From assembly GCA_030248215.1 (NCBI GenBank), contig JASANG010001975.1, positions 1 through 64,000 of the forward strand: a stretch of DNA of 64,000 nucleotides. Reading direction: 5' to 3'. Positions 13,301-26,900 of the stretch are shown here, in pieces. The notes under the pieces were generated by a model. It was not told the origin of the DNA, did no database searches, and was given only the letters and a program-made list of their open reading frames with translations. Position 1 is the first letter of the stretch. Each line of letters begins with the position of its first letter. The position numbers and the translations under genes were made by a program. This stretch comes from Enoplolaimus lenunculus. Its lineage: Eukaryota; Nematoda; Enoplea; Enoplida; Thoracostomopsidae.

Positions 13301-13440
13301 AATTTAAAAAATGTTTTTTGAAAAGCTGTAATGCTTTGCAGACAAAAAACACATCAGAAACGACTGGTATTCTATAACATTCTCAATGCATACTTACAGT
13401 CTTAATGTGCATACATAACGTAAAAAATCTGTTGAAACAC
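10390..13440. other. right-arm sequence without recognised genes
   Basis: Mirrored partner of about 1251-4240. No exon recognised. The differences from the left arm are mostly one- to few-base insertions and deletions rather than substitutions, which looks more like sequencing or consensus error than like ordinary divergence. Confidence 0.6.
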
Positions 13441-13985
13441 TGTCCAAATTACGTATGTGGGGCGTTCCAAATTTAATTTATAGATATGAATCTGTTGAAC
13501 CGCTGTCCAAAATACGTATGTGGGGCGTTACAGCTTTAATATGTAGATATGAATCTGTTGAAACGCTGTCCAAAATACGTATGTGGGGCGTTGCTTTAAT
13601 ATGTAGATATGAATCTGTTGAAACGCTGTCCAAAATACGTATGTGGGGCGCTACAGCTTTAATATGTAGATATGAATCTGTTGAAACGCTGTCCAAAATA
13701 CGTATGTGGGGCGTTACAGCTTTAATATGCAGATATGAATCTGTTGAAACGCTGTCGAAAATACGTATGTGGGGCGTTACAGCTTTAATATCTAGATATG
13801 AATCTGTTGAAACGCTGTCCAAAATACGTATGTGGGGCGTTACAGCTTTAATATCTAGATATGAATCTGTTGAAACGCTGTCCAAAATACGTATGTGGGG
13901 CGTTACAGCTTTAATATATAGATATGAATGTGTTGAAACGCTGTCCAAAATACGTATGTGGGGCGTTCCAGCTTTAATATATCGA
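13440..13985 (+). repeat. 63-bp tandem repeat, right arm copy
   Basis: Nine units with ACGTATGTGGGGCG at about 63-bp spacing. Open on both strands for more than 170 codons purely because the unit length is a multiple of three. Not a gene. Confidence 0.9.
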
Positions 13986-14818
13986 TTGGCGTACATGGCC
14001 ATATTTTAGAGTATCTCAGTTTTGTGAAGCCTTTTAAAAAGCTAACAGTAATTTCTGCTAAGCCTTTGTTGCGTGACAAGCTGAAACCGTTCGCGAACGC
14101 AAAACGCGGTGTAAACATGTGAGCCGGTATTTGAGGCAATTTTTCACAATTGTCACTCTCGTATCGAGATATACTCTCGTTCAGTTTGTTTCGCTGAATG
14201 TTTATTGTAGCCACAAAAATAGTTGAACTCACAACTGAAACGACCACCGTTCATCTGACGAGTGATTTAGTTGAACTTGCGGTTCAACTACGCTCAACTC
14301 GCCTGTTCGCAACTGCCCCGTGATAAGAGAGTGTAATTTTTTCTAAATGTAAACACCAATCATCGTTCAACTCAATTCGTTTGAAAATATGTTAAAATTT
14401 AAAACGAACTCTAAGGTTACTATGATTACTAGTGTTGAACCTAAAATTAGGGTACCTGTATCGCTATGCTACCAAAATAGCGAACCTGGTAACCTGATTT
14501 TACATGATACGATCTGGTTCAACACTTGAAATCATAGTGACCTTGAGGTTCGTTTAAGTACGACCCTGATCTTGCCAGTATCCTAATTTTACTGATTCTG
14601 TGCTGCGCAGATATTGCATATTTGACATTGGCAATTTATTAGCGGGTTGCCTACAACTGAATAAGTGCTGTATATACATAGAACAGCCGATTGGTCCAGT
14701 TCAATTAGTAGTTGACTTGAATAGCAGTTTCAACTGCGGTTCAAATATGCGTATAATAATAATAATAATAATAACAGTTGTAATAATAATATTAATGTGT
14801 TTGTTTTGAATTTTACAG

Positions 14819-14966
14819 ACCGCAGTTGCTGGCAGCATTGATTTGCGAACGTATGCAAACTTGTACACATCGAAAGACGGACGTGTGTATTTGTTCATTC
14901 CAAATCTTGAAGTCGAACGCTATTGGCTGCTCAAAGAACTCACAAGAGCGACCGAGAAGCTAAAAG
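14819..14966 (+). CDS. MVK: MVK exon with AGSIDLRTY
   Basis: The acceptor is TTTTACAG before 14819 and the donor GTACAT starts at 14967. It begins in phase 0 and leaves one base over. TAVAGSIDLRTY matches the conserved TA(I/V)AxSIDLRTY strand that follows the first GHMP motif of mevalonate kinases, so at least one coding exon must lie upstream. Confidence 0.9.
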
Positions 14967-17900
14967 GTACATATATATTAGGGTGCAACTGAATATCCGA
15001 CTGCGACAAAAAATAGGACATCCGGTTCCGGCGTTCAATATTGCTGGGTTAATGATAAAATTGCGTAGCATCTATGAAAAATGTTAAAGTTATCGTGGGG
15101 CGGTTGCGAATATAGAGCGTTGAACGGATATTGGTATCTCGATACAGAGGGACGTCCAACAAGAACTGTTTGAGATGCTTGTTCGCTTGTTCATCGCTTT
15201 GTGTTTCTGCGAGACATTTTAACTAAAACTTGGAAATGCATTTACTACGACTTTTGTGGGAGTTGGATTATTTTAATTGACTAAGGTTATTTTCGAAAAG
15301 ATATATATGTATAAATATTTATATATATAATATATAATATATATATTATATATATATACATATATATAATATATATATATTATATATATATTCGGGTAAG
15401 ATGTTTTTTGGGGTTCAGTCACGTTTATTTGGTGTAATATGATATCAAGCTACGTATTTCTAGTTGTAAGCTGTGTGCTCGTCTCAAGCTGTCAACTCTA
15501 TTCTGGCATAATTAAAATTATATGGAGAAAGTGCTGACTGATCCAAACGCATTACTTTATGGTAGAATATAGGGTAGCGCAGGTGGATTGTAGTAGCGTC
15601 AGGGAACGACCGGATATCCGGCTCCGGTTTAAACCTACCGGATATTTGCTGTTTTGGTGCCGAATTTTATAGGGTCGTGTTTGTTTGGAAAACAATGAAA
15701 AATGTTCATCAAAGTTTTGAATATTTTTAATATACACTTTTAGTGTGTCGAAGCTTATATCATAAAAATTGAACGAGTCGCAAAAACGTTTATTTTGAAA
15801 TGATATATTTTTTCTGATACAAAATGTATAATAGTTTTTGATAATTTGCCAATCAACTGTGGAAAGTTTGCTTGCTATTGTTTTTCAAACCTCGAACAGG
15901 AACAGGAATTGAATTATTGTAGATATTCCGGTAGAACACACGGATGCGGCGAATGATCTGCAAATATAATAAGAAATGTAGTTTGAATAGAATACTATAT
16001 GTATTTGTTAATTATTTTATATTTATGTATGTATGTACATATTTTGTTATTATTGTTTCCAGACGTTCAAATTGACGATCCCAGCCCGCCTTGTATGGAG
16101 TTGCTTGTTCCTCTCGCTCGGCGTCTCTCTTCATCCGGTGCTTTCAGTGGTGGCACAGTTGGAGATCCCCATCATCGCCACCACCAACACGAACAACAAC
16201 ATTCTGTGTCAACTGCGTCTCCACAACATTTGGCTGTCATTGCGTTTTGGTATTTACTGCTTGGTGTCGCCCAACGCCAAAGGTTAGATTAATGTTTTTA
16301 ATTTTTTATTATTGGTGAGTTATTTATTTCATATATTTATTTATTTATTTATTTATTGTTGTGATTCTGTTGTGACGTGTGAGAATTGTGATAATTGAAC
16401 AGCAACTGCAACACTAAAAGATGTATCTACATGGGAAGGGATAGAGTGGGATATATCCAATCACGACATTTCTGGCGACCGAAAAGAAGGACTTTTTGAT
16501 CCTAGATGCCAGAGGACTAAAAATTGATTTTATGCTATTTTACTTTACCGAAGTGAAATCCTAGCTACGCCTGTGATCTTAGTTTTTTTTCGCTCTGCCT
16601 GCTCCGGAACCCGAGACAACACTCGTTTTCCCGGGGATTAAGCTGCCAAAATTTTATATGCAATCTTCAGTTGACTGCGATGCGTTTTGAATGGCTGAAA
16701 GAAAAATGTGGTGTTTTTCATAGCGCAAAAAACGCATTCGTGTATAGAACATCGTTTCGGGGTCTGTGTTTCATTTCGCAACGGAAACATCAAACAGCCA
16801 AAAATTCAGTCGCACTTGCGTCTGAATTTAAAATTATTGTATAATATGATTAAGAAGAAAATTGCCAGAAAATTTCAGAGGGATTTCGTTTTATGAAAAA
16901 TTATTATTTTTTGTTATTTTGTTAATATTTATGTTTTTCTTTTATTTCGTACATTTACAGACAAGACTGCTATGAGCAAGAGGCGGGTTTCGTTTGGTCC
17001 CTTCCTCGCTGGTTTCCATGCCGTGTCGGTAACACGGAGGATTGGGATTAAGTTTATGATGCCAAAGATTTTCAAACCTTTGAAGTGTATTACACGCGTG
17101 TTATTGCGTAGTTTATTAACAGAAACAATAATGGTAATTAAGTTAAACTGAATAACGGCAGTTTTTTGTTGAGTCTCTCGAACAATGAAGTACGGAATGT
17201 GCCCATATTCTCAAATGTCTATTGCAACTATGACCAGCGAACAATTGGTTTTCAATCTAACGAACTCCCGCAATTGCGGATCTCGGAATTGGTCGTAGAA
17301 TGAGGACAAATCAAACGCGAAAAGTGTGCTGAATTACCAACCTTAGCATTCACTGGTTCGAAAGCTACAACGCGTGTCGATAACTGGTGATAGATGCTAC
17401 ACACATTTGAGAACGCGGGCTAAGTTTTTAGTTTTTTTAGTCTGTTTTTTTCTAAATACGTATCGGAATATTATTTGGTGGACACTGGCTGCGCAGTTTT
17501 TTAGCAAAAACGGGCTTATTATTGACTGAGAATAATTGCGAAACTTTAATAAAATATGCTCGCTGGTGGCTGCAAGATTTTTTCAGGCTGGGACGTTTTG
17601 TTTTTTGAACTCGAATTTTCAGATATTTTCATTTGTTTCTAAAACTTCAGCTGTATACCAAAAACATTTTCGGTGGAGTGGGTTACCCGTACCCGTGAGC
17701 GCCGTTGAGTACACTTGAATTGAGAACGTACATCGTTTTGTTTTCAACCGTGATTCGGTTGTGTCCTGTTAAATTCGGAATATACTCTATCAGTTCTTGT
17801 TGGTCTGGCGCTGTCAGGTGGACCAATGATGTCGTAATCATTAATATATCCTCAAGTGAACACAGTGTGTCCACGTATTTTATAAACGATTCTTCCTAAT

Positions 17901-20900
17901 TTCCATGGTGAAACTGCATGATTCAATGATTTCCGTAATCAGCGGATGCCCAGTATATCTATTATTTTGGTCACGGATGTTTTTTCTACAGCCGTTTCGT
18001 ACAGTTCGTTCGGCGCTACAGGATTTATTTCGCAAGACTTATTGGAAACTTAATGGAAGTAGACTGTGAAACGGAACGGAATAATGGAAATGAAACGGAT
18101 TGGCGCATCTGTTAAACAATCGTGTGTCCACAGCTGTCGCGTTGGATTGATGAAATTCGAAAAGCGTCGTCCGCAAGTGTTGGCATACGGTGAACAACGC
18201 TACCAACAGATATATGATCGTGGCTGTGGTAATTTGATGAGTGTGCTTGTGCTGTTGTTGTTGTTTTTGCTGTAGTTGTTGTTGAACTTGGAGCATAACG
18301 AGCTGCTGGTTGGCGGCGACAGCTACTCGTACCCGAATCAGTGGGTTTTTCGACGAGTTGAGATTGCTCTGGACGTTGTTCCTGTTGCTGTTGGTCTTGT
18401 TGTTGTTGCTGAACGATACGCGACTCACCTGTTGTGGCGTTGTATTTAATGGTATATTGCGATGTGAGGTTGTATTTTGATTGTGGTTGATTCGTGTATG
18501 TGTTTGTATTCGCTGTTGTTGTTCTTGTCGCTGAGGCTCGAGGCGAATTGTTGTTGGTGTTATTGTTTGTGTTTTTGTTGCTGAGCACAATTGGAACAGT
18601 TGGGAGAACGATTGTTTTTGGTGAATTTCGACTGTTGAATACGCTGTTGTTGTTGTTGTTGGCAAGTTGTGTCGGGTCCGGCGATGACGATGGTTTAGCG
18701 CTTGCGGTAGACGCTCGACCGTAACTGGCGACACCATCGCCGCCGCCGCTCTGTCTTGCATCAGAAATCGATGAATTCATAACGACTGGTCTCGTTGATG
18801 TTGGCGGCGACGTCGATGTTGCTTGTGGATAAGTTTTTTGAGCGATTGGCTGTTGTCTGTATCCGTGAGATGCGCGATTGCGATTTGGAGCCGTCGCTGT
18901 CGTTTCAGTCGCGTTTGGTGGCGGATCGCATGTTCGTTGGCGAGTTGGTCGCGTTGATGATGTTGACTCAGCAAAAGCGTTTGTTGCCATCTGCGATTGA
19001 CGACGTTCGTTTCGATGAGTACGACGACGGCGTTTTGATTCAACGTCTAATGATCGATCAGATTTGTAGCGACGATGTTGGCGACGACTTGTGGAAGTTA
19101 AGTCTGGCGGTTTCGAATGGCACGAGACTGATTGAAAGTAATCTTTGTTGCTGTTGTTGCTTCTTATACTGCTATGACTGCTGTCGGTGTTGGTTCGATA
19201 ACGTGAGGACCTGTCATCGTCCTCGTTATGAGCGTCTTTCGATTGTGGTCGATGACGCCGCCGTCGCCGACGTGATTCGCGATCGAGATGACGATCGCTT
19301 TGATACAAACGATCCGAGCGACGTCGACGGTGACGATATAGCTGCTGTTCGTGTCGCGACGATTCGGCGGCTTCGCCATCAACACCACTTTGTCTACCGA
19401 GCGACTCGACATACCGTCTTCTTGACAACCGTTCAGCTGATCGTCTCGAAGACGTTTCGGATCGTCGAGACGAACAGTGACTTCGGGCAGCCGTGGCTGA
19501 TGTCGCCGTCGTGGCTACCGATCCAGCGTACGAGATAGATGCGCCGGCGTCGATGTTGCGGGGACGACCACGAGAGCTTCGGACACTGCTGCCACCAGAG
19601 TCAGATTTGCGTCGGCGATTCCGATGCTGTTGGGACCGATCGCCGGAACTATTGTTGTTATCATAGCTGTTGTTGTCTGTCGACTCAGAACCAGAGCAAT
19701 AATAGTTGTTCGAGTTGTGACAACTACCTTTGGTACGAGTGAAGTAACTTGTGGTATCGGTTGCGGCGGTCGTCAAAGTTGTTGCGGTTGAATCGAGTGG
19801 TCGACGGTGGTCGTCGCGTCGACGTCTGCTGCTGTTGCTGTTGCTTCTTGATCGTCGTCGGCTGTTACTACATGCACTTGAGCGACTCAAGTCGCGCAGA
19901 TGAATTATTTTTGTTGGTGGAGTGGGTTGCCGATAGCTTGTGGCAACAGGTGGCGGTTGAGGTGGTATGCTAGTGATTGGACCGCCAAGATGGTACGGCG
20001 GCATTTCGCTAGGGTAGTTGACACCCGCGTTAAGCCATCCGGAGTGATGAAGACCGCCACCTATTGATAGATTGCCATCTAGAGGTGGACGTATTCCAGG
20101 GTAAGCGACTGCATTGCCGGCTGTATTTGCGTCCGGTGATCCAACGAATGCTTGATTGACAAACGAGCTGTTTTTGCCGAAATGAGTTTGAAATCCAGGC
20201 GGTAATACTCCGCTGCCATGTTGTTGCTGTTGGTCTCGTTGAGATTTACGAATCGCGTAGCGTTGCAGGACTTCCTCAATCGATCGCACTTGGTCAGGAC
20301 TCAACGCGGCCAGTGTCGCTTCGATGGCGTTGTTGCCAGCAGGAGGGCCGCCCGTGCCATCGCCGAACGATTCGCGGTTTTGTCCGACTCCGGTTGAAAT
20401 GCCTCTTCCATAGTAGTCATTGATTCCATGTGTTGCATCTCCACCGCTACCTCGTTGATCTCCTGTTCCCTGCGGCGTTTCACCAGAGTAGTGTTTTCCG
20501 TCCGTTTGCATTCGGTCGATTAAATACGCTTTTGATTTGTTGTTGTTAATCAAAAATTGACTCGACGTATGTCTGGCTGTTGCGCGTCTTGGATGTCGTT
20601 TGATGTAGCGATATGCAGCGATTTCAACGAAAATGCAATACGTATTTGCGATTGCGGTCAGGATTTCAACCACAGTCAAGAATGTCCAGTAGCTTTCGAC
20701 GCCACGGATCCACCAGACCAAACTCCAGCCTGGAATAAATAGCGTCAACCGTCAGGGGTGTAGCCAAGACGGGATTCACGGTTTAAACACCTTTTGTGGG
20801 ATGATTGGTACAAGGGCTTTTAGACACACGCGTTCAAATTGTAGCACAAGAACCTTAGCTTCTAAATTAATATGGAAACGTAATCCTCTTTCCAAAATCG

Positions 20901-23900
20901 TGGCTACGCCCATGCCACCGGTTTAACCGGATATCTTGACAAGTATTTTCAAATGTGTATAGCGCCTATCACGGATTACTGATACGTCCTGCAACTTTTG
21001 ACCAATGAAAAAAATGAAATTGTGGAGATTTTTTGTGTTTGATATGTCCCACTTGTATGCCAATAATTTTAAGATGATCCACAATTGCAGCAGTTCGTTA
21101 GTTTGAAAACCTATCGCTAACCGGTGAATAGATGCTATACGCATTTGACAATATGACCCTGCATCATTGTGGTCGTCACGTACCGATTGAAACGAAAATG
21201 TTAGCCGCAATCGACGGGAACCATGGCCAAAGTAAGTACCGCGAGCGTGACTGAATGCCCCAAATTAACGCAATGGACGCTGCGAAAACAAAACAGTCGG
21301 TGACCAAATGTAGAATTTGAGTGAAAAATAGCGTCGTGTAAAATGTTTCTTCTTGCCGCTGATAAATTAATTCCTGTAAAGAAAATAAGCGTTTTGCCGT
21401 GATTTGTTTCTGCGTTATGCAACTTCCACAATATCATGCGTACTGCTACTACGAATAGATGGACACGAGTGTTGGACATTGCTGAAGCCAGAATGACGTC
21501 ACTATCTCCTGAGCATCCGCTGGATTCGGACAGACTGTGGGCTTCAGTGAATGTTTGAGTGACAGGTGGGCTTTCAGCGACAAAATGACAGTTTTTAAAG
21601 GATAATCATATTTATTGTTGATTGCTAAACGTCGTTCGAGTCAAAAATAGGTCCATGTTGAGTTGTGTTTTATAGTTTTGAAGTTGTGATGAGGGGATAT
21701 GCGAACTTTTACCCCCCCTACCTTGTTTATCGTGCGGCCGCCGGATGTCTTCTGTCTCCCGGCTGGACGTTGTGTTGAATGACAGGGTATCGTACGCAAA
21801 TAACTCTCGTACGATAATGTATGGTACGAACAGTGGCGGGCGGCGCCGTACGGATGACGGACTGCGCCGTACGACTGACGCACGGTGTCGGACGTCAAGT
21901 ATAGCGCAACCCTTAACGTAAAGCACTCATTCATACGTGAAAGTTTTTGCAGCAACAACTTGCAGCTGCCGCTTTTGGTCGAGAACCAATTAATACAACT
22001 TGCAGGTGCAAGGAGTTCTCGCTGCAAACATTTGCACGTGTGAATGTGGCTTTAAGATTAGACACAGTAGACACTCAACGCAGCAGCAATTAGGATGGCG
22101 ATATACTATTTGATGACGTCCGGCGTCGTCCGTCACCATGCGAGGAGCCGGACGACGCCGCAAGACCAGTATAACGCCATCCGTATACGTGTACCTGTCG
22201 GCCAGGAAATCGATTGCCAAATACGTTAATTGCGCTTGTTTGCCATCCGAACAACGCAACTTGGGACGCAGCGTAGACGGTCGTCCAAATTGCAGCTGTT
22301 GTTGCGCCGTCGACAATATTCCAACAGCTGCAAGGATTGCAACCGATTTTTGCGTCCGATTCAGCTGCCGTTGTTGCAGTGGTTGCCACTGACGATAAAA
22401 CGCTTCTACGATCCATTTACGCTATGGCGATTATGTCTGGTTTCGTGCAATTGGTGCTGAATTGAAGGTTCAGCGAGCGACAATTTGGGCACGTATACTC
22501 GAATGTGTGGTGGCACGCGCTCGCCGATCGAGTTGGTTTTTGGTCGAGTTGGAATCGAACTGATTCGACTGGTTACGAGTTGATATTTTAGTCCCGTCGC
22601 TGTTGCAGAAGTAGGTGGCGTATTTGAAAATGTGTATTGCAAACTAGCGATAGGTGCTATACACAGTTGAGAATACCACAGTTGGGAGCTGATTGAGTTG
22701 AAATGAACGTGAGTTGAAATGAACGTTAGATTCAACTGAACGGAACGGTTGTTGTCTTTGGGTTCATTTGGAACAGCGTGTGAATGATGTTAATGGTGGT
22801 CGGCAGACGGAAAACTTTTGTTTTGGTTTAAAGTAGAGATTGTGAGTCGAATGAGAGTGTAGGTATTTGTGATTGGCAGGGAGTTATTGACGTACTTGTA
22901 ATGTGGAATACCGGTATTGGATTGGCTATTCGTCATACAGGGACAGCAACGTTTTATAATAATTGACCAATTATACGTCGCTTTTCGATTAATAGGTATA
23001 TATTATGTATACTTATATTTTTTTCTGAAACATGAATCTCACAAGCAGAGGTTTGGATATCATTGTTAGGCTACGGTGGATCCACAGGAAAGGTGAGAAT
23101 TAGCTCATCAGAACAATTTGTATGATAAAATGATAACGTCCCTACCTTACAATTTTTTGCTTTTGTGAAACGAAAATTGCATTTAGCAGCTTGGTCGCTG
23201 GCTCGCTTTGCTTGCGATATTTTTCGCAGTGTGTTTTGCACGCACTCCCGTCAGAAATTTTTCGATCCGCAACCATGGTTACGATGAGGTTGAATTTAAA
23301 ATATTGTCTTTAGAGGGGACACATGCACGTACCCCCTCCCTCCCCCTCTTAGCTTTAGTTGGAGCATTAGCCAACAGTAGGGAAAATAGGTTGAACAGTA
23401 ACGTGGGACCGGTCGTACGTGCATCGTCCTGTTTTGCACTCATATTCTCAAACGCGTATAGCATCTATGTTCAGTTTAGTGATAGGTTTTCAAACTGACG
23501 AACTCGTCCAATCACAGATCTTGAAAATGAGCACAGAAGCAGAGCGAATCAAAGTTTAGTGATAGGTTTTCAAACTGACGAATTCGTCCAATCACAGATC
23601 GTGAAAATGAGCACAGAAGCAGAGCGAATCAAATGTGAAATATAGATGTTGATTTTCAGAGTCTGACGATTTTATAGGTACAAAGTTACAGGACCTATCG
23701 CCGAACTGGAGATACGTGCTACATACATTTGAGAATACAGGCCCTTGTCTCATTGGCTTCTGTAGGCTGATGCTCACCCTCAGTCACACTATCCTTGGAT
23801 GCGCGATGGGACGCTTGGATGCTGTGGGAGGGACAGCGTAGAGTTTGCCTTTCCGTTGTGATCCCAAATTAGTGGGTCCTATGTGTCGATTCAAACTCGG

Positions 23901-26900
23901 TCTCAAATTTTGTAACAAATATTAAACGGAAATACTTTGATGGACATTAAAATCTAACGTTAATCCCCACTCACAGGCGTAGTAGACAAGAGTGATATAT
24001 TCGCCTGCGCCCTGAAATTTTGGGAGAAGGTCGAAAAAGACACTTTTACAGGCTGTACAGTAATCGGCAGAAGTCAAGCTTAGGGTGGCGCTGTACTTGT
24101 CATGCTGTGCCGTCCGTCGCCATTCAGCGTCGACCGTCAACATACGGTATTGTATGTAGTTCGCATACGATACCGCACGGTGACGAACGGCACAGGACGG
24201 TGACACATGGTGCCGGGCAGGGACAGGCAACACTGGACGTCATCAAAAGTGTAGCGCCGCACTTAGGCGTGGGTATCCGCTTCCCCGAAGTGAAATACGT
24301 ATATAATTTCGTGTAACTTGTTAAAAAAATTTGGGTCCCAAAGGGCTCTTGGGACGCGGGACCTTGAAAATCAAAGTTTACAAAAAATCAAATTTGGGGT
24401 CGTGGAATGACCAAGAGGGTGGTAACGAAAAGCTCAAATACACAACAATTTTCCAAATCCTACCAGCGTTGCGCAAACACCGTCTGGACGGGATAACCCA
24501 AAAGACTCTGCAGTCAGTGCTTACGGGTTTCTGATACGACTCGATTTTTATTTCGGACTCTTAGTTTTTACCTATGAGAGATTGGGATTCGTCGTTGGAT
24601 TTGATGCCAGTCCGTTTCGCTGTGTGACCTGCTACGTTTCAGTCAAACCCCCCCCCTTTGGAAAAAAACACGTTCCTCTTGTGTTTCCTAGGCGTGTTTG
24701 GTTGAACACAATGCTATCTATGATCGCAAACACAAATTCCGGTTGAATTGAGCGAACCGGAAACGGAAATAGTTGAAAATTCCAAAAGCAATGATGCATA
24801 CATGCTTGCAAGCTTTAATAAAATAGAACTTATCGGCTGTGTGTACTAAAACTACGTACCATTGTGTGTACATAGTGTAGAAACGTGATGACTAAAGTCT
24901 ACTATAGTATACTCTGTATAGGCAGACCGCCCCGTTAGCTAGCTCACTTTGCTAGGTGGGAAGGCGAACAAAAATAAATTTCAGCAGGGGCGTACACCAG
25001 GGTTTTCGTTGACTTTACAAGAAAGGTTGAAAATTTTCTAAGGAGTGCGTCAATTTTTCCAAGCCGGTGGACTGAGCGTCCTGGCCACCGCTGGATTACG
25101 GACCTTGGTTCCATTTTACTCCGGAAGGGGGTAACTTAACAAAACCGATCAAAAGCCGGTAAAAGTGTCTTTGGAAGCTGGCCCGCAAATTTTAAGGTAC
25201 ATTTCGATGGTATAGACTCGGTTTGGGAGTAATTGTGCTATAGGTGGTGAGTGTATATTATGTGTAGTTTTAGGGTATAGTGGTATGTCTAAAATGTACA
25301 CTAAAATAGCGTATGTAAACAGTAAACAAACGAGACTCAAGCAATCGAGTTATTAATACAATATGTAAGGGAATAAACACACCACAGTGTTGAGTAAACA
25401 GATGTTGTTCAAGGATGGATACAAGTGGGAACGCCTGGCTGATAAGAAAATTCGGACGGGGGGTCCGCTGCTTTGCCATCCCCCCCCCTTCAAGCTGTGG
25501 TGTTAGTTTAGTGGAAGACAAAAGGTTCTCCCCTCATCTCGAGTGTTCATATTAAGTGATCAAATGTTTAGGTTTAGGTTTAGGCTCAGGTTCGTTATGT
25601 TTGTATCGAAGAGATTAAGTGTCGCGAACGTCATGATACGCTCAAATATGCAAAAAATGATCAAAATACAGCCATTTTTGGCCAAACGCCAGCAAGGGCG
25701 GGGGAATAACCGAAACGACCCAGAGGCATAATAGCATGAGTCAACAGACTTTTAGATAAACTGAAGTTGCTGGCTTGGAAGGAAGTTCAATAGTAATTGC
25801 TAATACGAGTCAACCATTGGCGATGTTTGACTCATCGTATCGCTCTATATCCATCTAATCTTACTAACCTAATTATCGGTTTGTTATGTTATTTTAGCAG
25901 TATCCCACCGCGGTAGAGATTGGCAAAAATATATCGCGTCCTAAGGGATAATAATTTAGGCGCAAACTTAGCCGTTCAGGATTAATAAAGAAATTGTTAT
26001 GTACTGTTTGCCTAAGCCTAAGTCTACGCCTTGTGACGTGTGGCACCGCACGGCGTCGAGTCGCAGCGAGCGGACGCGTCCGTCGACGCGCGGCACCAAA
26101 CGGTGTCACGCGGCTCAAAAGAATACTGTGCAGCGCGGACAGTTCCTTAATAAGGCCAGTATTGATATGGGGGCCGCAGGACGGGGGGCTGGGTTTCTTT
26201 GTAAACATTTTGGCCACCCAGAAAAATATCAACCTCGCATGTACGTTCTTACGTGAAATACTTATGTATGCCCCGCCTGAAAATCTATTTATCCTCGTGG
26301 CATGACGGAATCCACGAGTTCATCATCGTATCCGAATCTGAACAACCCATGGCAATATTTTGCCCAATCCGAACACGGCAACCGTTTAAGTCTTCGAAAA
26401 GTGGTCCATTCCATTGAAAGTCAATCCCGAAAACGCATAAATGTTAACGAAAGCTGTCGCTGTATGCTTTTTCATATCCGGATCCGAATCCAGCGATGAT
26501 GCCTTACAATATTTTTGCCGAATCTGAAACCGGATACGAGTTTTTGATGGTATCCTGGGTTCCGTGTTGAGCTGGCTACGGGTCTGTCCCAAATTGCGTC
26601 GAAGGGGTCATATGTACCGGTAGGAAATAGCAGCTATGCAATCGTTGTTTCGGGTTTAGGTTCCGGGTTGCGCTATACGTTTTGCATGTAGGCTTCACCT
26701 GCGGGGGGGGGCAGGCACAGAGCTGTGCCCCCGTGTCCTTGAAGTGAAAACAAGGCTGTTGTAGTAGTCTAAAATACTATTGTCAGTCTGGATACTTGAC
26801 TATTACAAAACAACGACTGTAGTATAAATATTTTCAAATATATACGAAATACATGAAAACACGAGTAATTTTAAAAATTCAATTTTAGTGGTGTGTTTAT

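Larger units (their letters stand above)
7349..14749 (-). repeat. right arm of giant inverted repeat
   Basis: This is the reverse complement of the left arm, about 7.4 kb. It ends at 14749, just before a short TAA/TAT microsatellite and 69 bp before a mevalonate kinase exon. Where the arms differ, this copy looks cleaner: the region matching the left arm's poly-T tract is ordinary mixed sequence here (about 13990-14230). If the palindrome is an assembly artefact, this arm is the likelier genuine sequence. The missing upstream mevalonate kinase exons are not in it. Confidence 0.9.

Noticed and set aside
13455-14009. 184- and 174-codon open frames on opposite strands
   Set aside because: Both read the 63-bp satellite; periodic 21-residue units, no splice or start context.
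18039-18761. 240-codon minus-strand frame rich in Gln and Thr
   Set aside because: It overlaps the longer antisense exon in another frame of the same CAG/CAA-rich DNA and lacks a domain or conserved start.
18795-19538. 247-codon plus-strand frame, Asp/Cys-rich
   Set aside because: Shadow of the antisense Ser/Arg-rich coding region.
23048-23091. Mini-exon reading VWISLLGYGGSTGK between AG and GTGAGA
   Set aside because: MVK exons 2 and 3 join in frame without it, and its length would break the frame.
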